From contig NZ_JAMXMV010000012.1 of NCBI RefSeq assembly GCF_024055715.1, forward strand, positions 62,001-126,000: a stretch of DNA of 64,000 bases, in the 5' to 3' direction. The position numbers were made by a program, and so were the translations under genes. Below the pieces are notes generated by a model that saw nothing but the letters and a program-made list of their open reading frames with translations, was not told where the DNA came from and made no database searches. This DNA comes from Actinoallomurus soli (GTDB taxonomy: Bacteria > Actinomycetota > Actinomycetes > Streptosporangiales > Streptosporangiaceae). Below, in pieces: positions 16,179-23,919 of this stretch (within the stretch, counting starts at the first letter, position 1; every line of letters starts with the position of its first letter).

Positions 16179-16603
16179 TCGAACATACTAGCGAGGCGAT
16201 GCAGCGACGTCTGCAGCATGAGGCGGGCCGCCGGCCCGATCGCGAGCCAGCCGACCCGGCCGAGGGGCCCGAGCGGCAGGTCGAGCAGCTCGGCCCAGGT
16301 GACGCGGCACCGGCCCTCGGGCAGGTCCAGCAGATCGAACCGTCCCTCACCGCGCACCAGGCCACCGGTATGCCGCACGCGGACCCGGTGCGGCGGCCGC
16401 CATTCGCTGACCACCATGGTGTCGAGGAAGCCGACGGGGCCGACGCCCGTCCACGCCTCGATGCTCGCTCCGTCGCCCGCGCCGCCCTCCGCGCGGGTCA
16501 GCGGCACCCACTCCGAGTGCCGCGGCCAGTCGACGAGCACCTCCCACACCCGCTCCGCGGGCGCCGGAACGTCGGCCGACGCGTGCACCGCGACTCTGCT
16601 CAT
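16175..16603 (-). CDS. SRPBCC-family protein
   Basis: A 142-aa START/Bet v1-like protein that would bind a hydrophobic ligand in a helix-grip cavity. The pattern A-D-V-P-A-P-A-E-R-V-W-E-V-L-V-D-W-P-R-H and W-V-P-L-T is the canonical first strand-helix of the polyketide cyclase/dehydrase-like group. GGGGGAGG supports its ATG. It overlaps both neighbours by four bases, so it is co-translated with tag and the DivIVA-like gene. No catalytic role can be assigned. Confidence 0.8.
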   Translation of the reverse strand: MSRVAVHASADVPAPAERVWEVLVDWPRHSEWVPLTRAEGGAGDGASIEAWTGVGPVGFLDTMVVSEWRPPHRVRVRHTGGLVRGEGRFDLLDLPEGRCRVTWAELLDLPLGPLGRVGWLAIGPAARLMLQTSLHRLASMFE

Positions 16604-17289
16604 CCGTCCTCCCCCCGTCGGTCACTCTCCCCCGTCTCGTGCAGGTCTCCCGGCCGGCGCTGCTCTTCGGCGCCCTCCGGCGAGGGCGCCGGGCCCTCCT
16701 CGGCGTCCCCTCCGGTCCGCGGGTCGAAGACGACCCTGTCCACGATCGTCTGCGGCGGCGGGTCGGCGGGCCGCTCCCACCGGGTCCGCGGCGGATCGGC
16801 CGGCCGCTCCGCCGGTCGTTCCCAGGGCGCCGCCTCCTGGACGTGGTGGGGCGGCGGAGGCGGGTCACCCTCACCGGAGGGCCGCGGATCCACCGGCTCG
16901 AACGGGTCGCGCAGGTCCATCGCGTCGGGCGCGGGGGACGCCGGCGGGACGGCCGGCCGCCAGGTCGAGCGTTCCGGCTCCTCGTTCAGGCGCCGGCGCG
17001 CCTCCGCCAGCTCCTGCTCCAGCACGGCGATGCGCGTGTCGCGCTCGGTCAGCTCGTGCGCGAAGCGCTCCAGCGCCTCGTCGGTGATCTGCTTGTGGTA
17101 GCCCCAGAGCCCCATCGGCAGGCGGAGCAGCACGGCGTCCGTGCCACCGGCCGGGCGCCGGCCCGGCAGCGCCAGCCGCGGATGGTCGGGGTGCTCGGCG
17201 GAAAGCTCCCCGCCGCCACCGGTGGCCACGACGACGATCGCCGCCAGGACGCCCAGCGCGGCGAGGGCCACGGTGATGGTGACGAGCAT
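16600..17289 (-). CDS. DivIVA-like single-pass membrane protein
   Basis: A 229-aa protein with one N-terminal membrane helix (residues about 2-25) and then a DivIVA-type segment: L-R-L-P-M-G-L-W-G-Y near residue 61 and a short coiled coil ELTERDTRIAVLEQELAEAR. The rest is a disordered Pro/Arg/Glu-rich tail with repeated W-E-R-P-A. Homologues occupy the position next to tag in mycobacteria and streptomycetes. A role in polar growth or septum placement is inferred. The frame opens earlier (17358), but ATG 17289 puts the membrane helix at the start, as in relatives. Confidence 0.7.
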   Translation of the reverse strand: MLVTITVALAALGVLAAIVVVATGGGGELSAEHPDHPRLALPGRRPAGGTDAVLLRLPMGLWGYHKQITDEALERFAHELTERDTRIAVLEQELAEARRRLNEEPERSTWRPAVPPASPAPDAMDLRDPFEPVDPRPSGEGDPPPPPHHVQEAAPWERPAERPADPPRTRWERPADPPPQTIVDRVVFDPRTGGDAEEGPAPSPEGAEEQRRPGDLHETGESDRRGEDG

Positions 17290-17374
17290 GTACCGATCGT
17301 GCCACATCCATGCGGTACGGTGCGTCAACCCGCTCGACGGACGTCGTTCCCGCCGCATATGCCACGATCAGAGC

Positions 17375-17905
17375 ATGGAGCTGCGTCTCGGGACCCGGGT
17401 CGTCTTTCCCGGCGCTTTCATGGTGATGACGGAGGGGCTCGCCGAGGGCACCGACATCGCCGAGGTCGCCGCCGACCCGGACGCCGTCCGCGCGGCCCGA
17501 GCGGACCCGCGGGCGCCGGTGGTCGCGGTGGCCCCGTCCTCCCCGGAGCAGGCGGTCGCCTGTGCACGGGCCGGGGCCGACCTCCTGATCGGTGACGCGT
17601 TCGCCGGCGTGGCCGCGGCGACCGGGGCGGCGCTGCTGTGCTCGGCGCCGGAGCGGGCCGTGGGCGTCCGCCCGGACGGGATGCTCGTCCGCGCCACCGA
17701 CCCGTACGCGGCCGGACGCCTCGCGGCGGCCGGGCGGGCCGTGGCCGTGGACGCGGCGGAGCCCGCCGTCGCGTCGGTGTTCGCCTGGGCCGGCGCCCGG
17801 GTCTTCCGTACGGCCGACGCCGACGCGACGCGCCAGGTGCTCGACATGGTCGCCTCGATCATCGGGACCCGCCCGCCGGCCGTCTCACGCCGCGGCCTCG
17901 CCTGA
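17375..17905 (+). CDS. Unrecognised Ala-rich protein, possible relic of FolP2-type gene
   Basis: A 176-aa protein without a clear family. It alternates hydrophobic strands and Ala-rich helices (V-V-A-V-A-P-S-S-P-E-Q-A-V-A-C-A-R-A-G-A-D), which would suit part of a TIM barrel, and has P-G-A-F-M-V-M near the start. In M. tuberculosis the corresponding slot between a LOG gene and the DivIVA-like gene is held by folP2, a dihydropteroate-synthase homologue of roughly twice this length. I therefore suspect a shortened relative, but the sequence alone does not prove it. It is divergent from the DivIVA-like gene with an 85-base gap. Confidence 0.5.
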   Translation: MELRLGTRVVFPGAFMVMTEGLAEGTDIAEVAADPDAVRAARADPRAPVVAVAPSSPEQAVACARAGADLLIGDAFAGVAAATGAALLCSAPERAVGVRPDGMLVRATDPYAAGRLAAAGRAVAVDAAEPAVASVFAWAGARVFRTADADATRQVLDMVASIIGTRPPAVSRRGLA

Positions 17906-17968
17906 CGGCGGCCGCCGCCGCGTCCACGGCCACGGCCACGGCCCGACCGGGCTCCGGGGGCCGGCGGA

Positions 17969-18553
17969 TCAGGGCTCGGACTCGATGTAGTCCTCCGCGG
18001 TCGGCTGCATGCGCACGGGCGAGCGCTCCAGGTGGTCGAACGCCTCCTCGACGGTCGTGGCCCAGCCGACCGCGTCGAAGATGCGCGGCCGGGCGAACCC
18101 CTCGTCGAGCAGGTGCTTCATCAGGTCGCGCAGCGGCTCGTACAGGCCGTACGGGTCGAGGATCGCGATCGGCTTCTCGTGCATACCGAGGACCCGCGCG
18201 GTCCAGATCTCGAAGAGCTCCTCCAGGGTGCCCAGCCCGCCCGGCAGGACGAGGAACGCGTCGGACCGGCGGTCCATCTCGCCCTTACGCGCGCGCATGT
18301 CCTCGGTGACGATCAGCTCGGCCGAGTCGTCGTCGGAGATCTCCACGTCGACGAGGGCCTTGGGGATGACGCCGACCGTCCGGGCGCCGCCCTCGCGTGC
18401 GGCCTGCGCGACGGCCCCCATGCAGGAGACGGTGGCACCGCCGCTGACCAGGGTGTGTCCCCGCCGGGCCAGCTCGGCGCCGGCCTCGGCGGCCAGTTCG
18501 ACGTAGCGCCGGTCGATGCGGCCGCTGGACGAGCAGAAGACGCAGACGCGCAT
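17969..18553 (-). CDS. LOG family protein (cytokinin riboside 5'-monophosphate phosphoribohydrolase-like)
   Basis: A 194-aa Rossmann-like protein with the LOG motif P-G-G-L-G-T-L-E-E at residues 104-112 and an upstream M-R-A-R-K region. Family enzymes hydrolyse nucleoside monophosphates such as AMP or cytokinin ribotides at the N-glycosidic bond. The start overlaps the stop of the second LOG gene by one base (TGATG on the minus strand), so the pair is one operon. It is close in size to mycobacterial Rv1205. Confidence 0.85.
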   Translation of the reverse strand: MRVCVFCSSSGRIDRRYVELAAEAGAELARRGHTLVSGGATVSCMGAVAQAAREGGARTVGVIPKALVDVEISDDDSAELIVTEDMRARKGEMDRRSDAFLVLPGGLGTLEELFEIWTARVLGMHEKPIAILDPYGLYEPLRDLMKHLLDEGFARPRIFDAVGWATTVEEAFDHLERSPVRMQPTAEDYIESEP

Positions 18554-19359
18554 CAGCTTCCGTTCCCTCCGTCGCGCGCCTGGGCCTCCTGGGCCGCGCG
18601 CTCCTCCAGTTGGCGCTCCTGGGTCTCGTGGGCGCGCCTGATGCGTTCGACGACCTCGGCGGGGTCGTCGGTGACGGAGATCAGCTCCAGGTCCTCCGGA
18701 GAGATCTTGCCCGCGGGGAGCATCTGGTCCTTGATCCACTGGACCAGGCCGCCCCAGAAATCCGTGCCGACGAGCACGATCGGGAAACGCGTGATCTTTT
18801 TGGTCTGCACGAGTGTCACGGCCTCGAACAGCTCGTCCAGCGTCCCGAATCCGCCGGGGAGCACGACGAATGCCTGGGAGTACTTCACGAACATCGTCTT
18901 GCGGACGAAGAAGTAGCGGAACTCCACGCCGACGTCGATGTGGTCGTTCAGCTTCTGCTCGAACGGCAGCTCGATGCCGAGCCCGACCGAGAGACCGCCG
19001 GCCTCGTCGGCTCCCTTGTTCGCGGCCTCCATGATGCCGGGTCCGCCGCCGGTGATGACGGCGTAGCCGGCGTCGACGAGGAGCGTGCCGATGCGTTCGG
19101 CCAGCTCGTACTCCTCCGAGCCCGGCTTCGTCCGCGCGGAGCCGAAGACGCTCACCGCGCGCGGCAGCTCCGCCAGCAGGCCGAATCCCTCGACGAACTC
19201 CGCCTGGATGCGCAGCACCCGCCAGGGGTCGGTGTGCAGCCAGTCCGAGGGGCCGCGGGAGTCGAGGAGTCGCTGGTCGGTGGTGGTGGCGGGGATCGCC
19301 TTGCCGCGGAGCGTCACGGGACCCTGTCGTCTCCTGCGCGGCGTCTCTTCAGGTCGCAT
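18553..19359 (-). CDS. LOG family protein, TIGR00730 long type
   Basis: A 268-aa paralogue of the next gene, with an extra ~80-residue N-terminal region. Motifs are S-V-F-G-S-A-R-T, G-G-G-P-G-I-M-E-A-A-N-K-G-A and P-G-G-F-G-T-L-D-E-L-F-E. It starts with an Arg-rich segment (P-R-R-R-R-Q-G-P). ATG 19359 has TAAGGG before it; an in-frame upstream codon at 19410 is less likely. The C-terminal 25 residues are a charged helix. The substrate may differ from that of the short paralogue because the variable N-terminus covers the dimer face. Confidence 0.85.
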   Translation of the reverse strand: MRPEETPRRRRQGPVTLRGKAIPATTTDQRLLDSRGPSDWLHTDPWRVLRIQAEFVEGFGLLAELPRAVSVFGSARTKPGSEEYELAERIGTLLVDAGYAVITGGGPGIMEAANKGADEAGGLSVGLGIELPFEQKLNDHIDVGVEFRYFFVRKTMFVKYSQAFVVLPGGFGTLDELFEAVTLVQTKKITRFPIVLVGTDFWGGLVQWIKDQMLPAGKISPEDLELISVTDDPAEVVERIRRAHETQERQLEERAAQEAQARDGGNGS

Positions 19360-19475
19360 GGCCCTTACCGTAACCAGCCGCGCAACCTCCTCAGACCGAC
19401 CTTGAGACATACCCGTTGCCCAACGAAGAATGCTTTAGTGCCGTACGTCGATTTGTCTGGTTCTAGACTCCTCCC

Positions 19476-19976
19476 GTGAACCAAGCGACTGAGGTTCTGG
19501 AACCGGACCCCGTTTTCGTCGATCCGACGGGGCGCCGGGCTCGGATCATGCGCCGTACGGGAATCGCGCTCGGGTGCCTCATCGCGGGTTACCTCGTGCT
19601 CGTCGCGGTCGGGATGGCCACCGGGGCGCGTGTGCCGCTGACTCCGTGGCCCCAGACGCGTCACTCGGCGTCCGGCCACGGTCATGCCGGACAGCTGCTC
19701 ATGCCCCGCGGCGGGGCCGACGGCTCCCTCCCGAGCGGAGGCCCGACCGGCCACCGGTCGCCGAGCGGCCCGGCACAGACCGGCCGCGCGTCCGGCTCCC
19801 CGAAGGCCGGTGCCGCCCCCACCACCGGCACGAGCCCCGCCCCGGGATCCGCGACGCCGACCGCCGGGACCACCACCTCCGCCCCGGCGCTTCCGACCGC
19901 CACGCCGACGACCCGCGGCAAGGGCAAGGGCAAGGGCGTCGGGCTGACGAAGAGCCCGCACCCGAGGCACACCTGA
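19476..19976 (+). CDS. Small membrane protein with Ser/Thr/Pro/Gly-rich tail
   Basis: A 166-aa protein: about 25 cytoplasmic residues, one membrane helix (G-I-A-L-G-C-L-I-A-G-Y-L-V-L-V-A-V-G-M, residues 29-47), then an extracellular low-complexity tail ending in K-G-K-G-K-G. It starts at GTG. Its stop overlaps the ATG of the deacetylase/glycosyltransferase gene (TGATG), which suggests a joint function such as an anchor or assembly factor for an exported polysaccharide. I do not recognise a domain. Confidence 0.65.
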   Translation: MNQATEVLEPDPVFVDPTGRRARIMRRTGIALGCLIAGYLVLVAVGMATGARVPLTPWPQTRHSASGHGHAGQLLMPRGGADGSLPSGGPTGHRSPSGPAQTGRASGSPKAGAAPTTGTSPAPGSATPTAGTTTSAPALPTATPTTRGKGKGKGVGLTKSPHPRHT

Positions 19977-22132
19977 TGGCACGCGAGAAGGGGCGGCGCG
20001 ACCCACGCGGCCACTGGCTCCTGCTGCTCCTCGGCGCCCTCACGCTGGTCGGCGGCCTCCTGCTGGCGGGATACGCGCACGGTGTCGTCGGAGAGTCGAC
20101 TCAGCACGAGTACTCCAAGGACGGTTCGGCGCCGGCCGCCGTCGCCGACGGCGGCCCCGTCGTCAACCTGTCGGACGGCACCCCCAAGAGCGTCCGCGCC
20201 CCCCGCCGTACGATCGCGCTGACCTTCGACGACGGCCCGGACCCCCGCTGGACCCCGCAGATCCTCGACGTGCTGCGCCGTCACGGGGCGCACGCGACCT
20301 TCTTCGTCATCGGCGCGCACGTCGCCGACCACCCCGACATCGTCGACCGGGCCATCCGCGAGGGCAACGAGATCGGCTCGCACACCTACACCCACATCGA
20401 CATGGCGAGCTCGTCTCCCTGGCGCATCCGCTTCGAGCTGGACCTGACCCAGCGGGCGCTCGCCGGCGCGGCCGGGATCCACACCCGGCTCATCCGGATG
20501 CCGTACTCCTCCGTGCCGGACGGCCTGTCGGCACCCGAGTACCGCGCGGCGCAGGAGGCCGGCCGGCAGGGCTACGTCGTGGCGCTCACCGACCAGGACA
20601 CCGAGGACTGGAAGCGCCCGGGCGTGGACAAGATCGTGCAGGCCGCGACGCCCCGGAAGGGCGCCGGCGCGGTCCTGATGCTGCACGACTCGGGCGGCGA
20701 CCGGAGCCAGACGGTGCGGGCCCTCGACGTGCTGCTGACCCGCCTGTCCGCCAAGGGATACCGGTTCACCACGCTCAGCCAGGCGATGCGGCTGCCGGCC
20801 GCCGACGTGCCCGCCCCGACCCTCGACAGGGTCACCGGAACGGCGCTGATCGACGGCCAGCGCTGGTCCGACCGGCTGACCGGCTGGCTCGGCATCCTGT
20901 TCGGGATCGCCGGCGTGCTGACCACTCTCCGGCTGTTCGCCCTCCCGCTGTTCGCACACGTCCACGTACGGCGGGTGCGACGCGAGCGCCGCCGCCGCGC
21001 CAGGTCGCAACACGCCACCGGGAACGTTCCGCCGCCGGTGTCGGTGATCGTCCCCGCGTACAACGAGGAGGTCGGCCTGGCGGCGACGGTGCGCTCCCTC
21101 ATCGCCACCGACTACCCGGCTCCCATCGAGGTGCTGATCGTCGACGACGGGTCCACCGACGACACCCCGGTCATCGGCGCGCGTCTGGAGCGGGAGTTCG
21201 CGAACGTCCGGTTCGTCCGGCGGCCGAACGGCGGCAAACCGGCCGCGCTGAACACCGGCATCGCGCACGCCTCCCATGAGGTGCTGGTCCTGGTCGACGG
21301 CGACACGGTCTTCCAGCGCGACACGATCGGCAACCTCGTCCGCCCGCTGGACGACCCGCGTGTCGGAGCGGTCAGCGGCAACACCAAGGTGGCCAACCGC
21401 AAGGGTCTCATCGGCCGCTGGCAGCACCTGGAGTACGTCATCGGGTTCAACCTCGACCGGCGGATGTTCGACGTACTCGAGTGCATGCCCACCGTGCCCG
21501 GCGCGATCGGCGCCTTCCGGCGGGCGGCTCTCACCTCGGTCGGCGGCCTCAGCACCGAGACCCTGGCCGAGGACACCGACCTGACCATGGCGATCTGCCG
21601 GGCGGGCTGGCGGGTCGTGTACGAGGAGACCGCCCTCGCGTGGACCGAGGCGCCGTCCTCGCTGCGGCAGCTCTGGCGGCAGCGGTACCGGTGGTGTTAC
21701 GGGACCCTGCAGGCGATGTGGAAGCACAAGCGGGCGCTGGTCCAGCGGGGCCGGTCGGGCCGGTTCGGCCGCCGTTGCCTGCCGTACCTGGCCCTCTTCC
21801 AGGTCGCGCTGCCGTGCCTCGCGCCCGTGGTCGACCTCTTCGCGGTGTACGGCGTGTTCGTCATGAACCCCCTGACCGTCGCGGGGTCCTGGGTGGCGTT
21901 CACCGTGGCGCAGGCGGCGGCCGCGACGTACGCCCTGCGGCTCGACGGCGAACGCCTGAGGACTCTCTGGGTGATGCCGCTGCAGCAGATCGTCTACCGG
22001 CAGCTGATGTACCTGGTCGTCATCCAGTCGCTGGTCACGGCCGTGCTGGGCGCCCGGCTGCGCTGGCACGTCATCCGCCGGACCGGGACGTTCGCGGAGG
22101 GGGACCCCCTGCCGTCCCGGGTCGGCGTCTGA
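19976..22132 (+). CDS. Bifunctional polysaccharide deacetylase / family 2 glycosyltransferase
   Basis: A 718-aa fusion. An N-terminal membrane anchor (about residues 14-32) leads to a NodB-type deacetylase outside the cell, with T-F-D-D-G-P-D (83-89) and the metal histidines in G-S-H-T-Y-T-H. Two membrane segments near residue 310 bring the chain back inside. There a GT2 domain has V-I-V-P-A-Y-N-E-E, V-D-D-G-S-T-D-D, a D-G-D loop, E-D-T-D and the processive Q-R-Y-R-W motif. Three or four C-terminal segments form the export channel. The layout resembles PgaC plus PgaB functions in one chain: synthesis and partial deacetylation of an N-acetylhexosamine polymer. Confidence 0.9.
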   Translation: MAREKGRRDPRGHWLLLLLGALTLVGGLLLAGYAHGVVGESTQHEYSKDGSAPAAVADGGPVVNLSDGTPKSVRAPRRTIALTFDDGPDPRWTPQILDVLRRHGAHATFFVIGAHVADHPDIVDRAIREGNEIGSHTYTHIDMASSSPWRIRFELDLTQRALAGAAGIHTRLIRMPYSSVPDGLSAPEYRAAQEAGRQGYVVALTDQDTEDWKRPGVDKIVQAATPRKGAGAVLMLHDSGGDRSQTVRALDVLLTRLSAKGYRFTTLSQAMRLPAADVPAPTLDRVTGTALIDGQRWSDRLTGWLGILFGIAGVLTTLRLFALPLFAHVHVRRVRRERRRRARSQHATGNVPPPVSVIVPAYNEEVGLAATVRSLIATDYPAPIEVLIVDDGSTDDTPVIGARLEREFANVRFVRRPNGGKPAALNTGIAHASHEVLVLVDGDTVFQRDTIGNLVRPLDDPRVGAVSGNTKVANRKGLIGRWQHLEYVIGFNLDRRMFDVLECMPTVPGAIGAFRRAALTSVGGLSTETLAEDTDLTMAICRAGWRVVYEETALAWTEAPSSLRQLWRQRYRWCYGTLQAMWKHKRALVQRGRSGRFGRRCLPYLALFQVALPCLAPVVDLFAVYGVFVMNPLTVAGSWVAFTVAQAAAATYALRLDGERLRTLWVMPLQQIVYRQLMYLVVIQSLVTAVLGARLRWHVIRRTGTFAEGDPLPSRVGV

Positions 22133-22141
22133 CGGCCTCCG

Positions 22142-22537
22142 TCACCGGCCGAAGCGGGTCCGCTCGATCTCCTCGTACACGTTGATCTTGTGGTCGATGA
22201 GCTCGAGGTCCCGCTGCAGCTCGTCGATGCGCGCGGCCACCTCCGCGCGGTGCGCCACGAGGAGCGCCTTGCGGTCGGCCGCCGTGCCGTTGCCCTCCCG
22301 GGCCAGCTCGGCGTAGCGCAGGAGGGTCGCGATGGGCATCCCGGTCGCGCGCAGCCGCGTCAGCAGGGTGATCCAGGACAGGTCGCGTTCGGTGTAGCGG
22401 CGGTGGCCGCTGGCGTCGCGCTCCGGGGGCTCCCGGAACGCGCCGATCCGCTCGTAGTAGCGCAGGGTGTGCGTGGAGACGCCGGTGCGCTCGGCCGCCT
22501 CCGCGATCGTGAGTCCGTCGGCCAGAACCTGGCCCAT
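22142..22537 (-). CDS. MerR-family regulator
   Basis: A 131-aa regulator with the MerR DNA-binding head: L-T-I-A-E-A-A-E-R-T-G-V-S-T-H-T-L-R-Y-Y-E-R-I-G and H-R-R-Y-T-E-R-D-L. The dimerising coiled coil is R-A-E-V-A-A-R-I-D-E-L-Q-R-D-L-E. No cysteines for metal sensing are present near the C-terminus, so it belongs to the organic-ligand or general group. The two-segment R-L-R-A-T-G-M-P-I-A region resembles AdhR/TipA-like members. The target gene is not obvious; it converges on the glycosyltransferase gene. Confidence 0.88.
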   Translation of the reverse strand: MGQVLADGLTIAEAAERTGVSTHTLRYYERIGAFREPPERDASGHRRYTERDLSWITLLTRLRATGMPIATLLRYAELAREGNGTAADRKALLVAHRAEVAARIDELQRDLELIDHKINVYEEIERTRFGR

Positions 22538-22644
22538 CAGGCCACCTTCCCAGGTCGATGCCGCTGCAGGAGTCGGGGGAATTCGTCCGTGTCGTCGGTG
22601 CGGACCACGTCACCGCGCCGCTACCCGGGTCCGGGTGGCGTTCG

Positions 22645-23700
22645 TCAGGTCGTGAGCCAGGTCCGCATGCGTTCCTCACTGGCGAAGATACGCGGGATCT
22701 CGACGTACTCGTCCCGGGTGTGCGACAGGCTCGGCTCGCCGGGACCGTAGTTGACGGCGGGGATGCCCAGCTCAGAGAACCTCGCCACGTCGGTCCAGCC
22801 GAACTTGGCGCGCGCCTCGCCGCCGGTGGCCTCGGTGAACGCCGCCGCGACCGGATGCGTCAGGCCCGGCCGCGCGCCGGGCGCACCGTCGACGACGGTC
22901 ACCTCGTATTCGTCGAACAGCTTCCGGAGGTACCGCTCGGCGTCCGCGAGGGACTTGTCGGGCGCGAAGCGGTAGTTGATCGTGACGACGCACTCGTCGG
23001 GGATCACGTTGCCCGCGACACCGCCCCGGACGAACACCGCGTTGAGCCCCTCGTGGTACTCCAGGCCGTCCACCACGGGCCGCGCCGGCTCGTACGACCG
23101 CAGGAGGTCGAGCACCGCGCCGGCCTGGTGGATGGCGTTCGTCCCCATCCACGACCGCGCGCTGTGCGCGCGCTCTCCGGCGACCCTGACCTCGATGCGG
23201 ATCGTGCCCTGGCAGCCGCCCTCGACGATGCCGCCCGACGGCTCCATCAGGACGGCGAAGTCGGCCTGCAGAAGCTCGGGGCGGGTCTGGCCGATGCGCT
23301 TGAGGCCGTTGCGCTCCTCCTCGATCTCCTCGCACTCGTAGAAGAAGTACGTGACGTCCCGGGTGGTCTCCGGGATGGTGGCCAGCTTGAGCTGTACGGC
23401 GACGCCCGCCTTCATGTCACCGGTCCCGCAGCCGTACAGGCGGTCGCCCTCGACGCGGGAGGGGAGGTTCTGGTTGATCGGGACGGTGTCGAGGTGCCCG
23501 GCGATCACGACCCGCTCGCTCCGGCCCTGCGACGTCCGCGCGATGACGGTGTCGCCGTCCCGCTCGACGGACAGGTGGGGCAGGGCGCGCAGCGCCTCCT
23601 CGACCGCGTCGGCAAGGGCCTTCTCGTTGCCGCTCACCGATTCGATGTCGACGATCGCCGCGGTCAGGGACGCGACGTCCTGAGTCAGATCAAGCCGCAT
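22645..23700 (-). CDS. dapE: Succinyl-diaminopimelate desuccinylase
   Basis: A 351-aa M20 metallopeptidase-like enzyme of the lysine/diaminopimelate pathway (N-succinyl-LL-DAP to LL-DAP and succinate). Metal and catalytic residues are seen in A-G-H-L-D-T-V-P (His69, Asp71), G-C-G-T-G-D-M-K-A-G, and Y-E-C-E-E-I-E. The substrate-binding lid region has G-E-R-A-H-S-A-R-S-W. Length and motifs fit the actinobacterial DapE group. dapD and dapC are also in the window (25.8 and 33.9 kb), which supports the assignment. The product feeds peptidoglycan cross-links. Confidence 0.94.
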   Translation of the reverse strand: MRLDLTQDVASLTAAIVDIESVSGNEKALADAVEEALRALPHLSVERDGDTVIARTSQGRSERVVIAGHLDTVPINQNLPSRVEGDRLYGCGTGDMKAGVAVQLKLATIPETTRDVTYFFYECEEIEEERNGLKRIGQTRPELLQADFAVLMEPSGGIVEGGCQGTIRIEVRVAGERAHSARSWMGTNAIHQAGAVLDLLRSYEPARPVVDGLEYHEGLNAVFVRGGVAGNVIPDECVVTINYRFAPDKSLADAERYLRKLFDEYEVTVVDGAPGARPGLTHPVAAAFTEATGGEARAKFGWTDVARFSELGIPAVNYGPGEPSLSHTRDEYVEIPRIFASEERMRTWLTT

Positions 23701-23919
23701 GGGGCCTGAGCCTACGCCAGTGATGCCCGGATCCGGCCAGCCGCCCGGGGGGGCCGGGACCGCGATCCCGAGCGTGCTGAGCTGCGCGGATGCGCTGACC
23801 TGCCAACGAAGACGCCGAGTATTAGGGAATTTTCCACTTACTTCGGCCCTGGCGCGTTGGTTATTTACCTGTGAGGGAGCGGATCACCCCTTCACCCCCG
23901 CCGGAAGGACCTCCCCGCC

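Noticed and set aside
17906-17968. CGGCGGCCGCCG palindrome and CACGGC tandem repeats as a terminator
   Set aside because: Simple GC-rich repetition with no stable single stem-loop; it is not convincing.
22690-23709. Long open frames opposite dapE and other high-GC genes
   Set aside because: High third-position GC keeps antisense and shifted frames open; these have Arg/Pro/Ala-rich translations with no domain or ribosome site.
23701-23919. Possible riboswitch (for example c-di-AMP type) before the amidase gene
   Set aside because: The region is fairly AT-rich near 23820-23875 but I could not find the conserved ydaO core or any other riboswitch consensus; it is treated as an ordinary promoter region.
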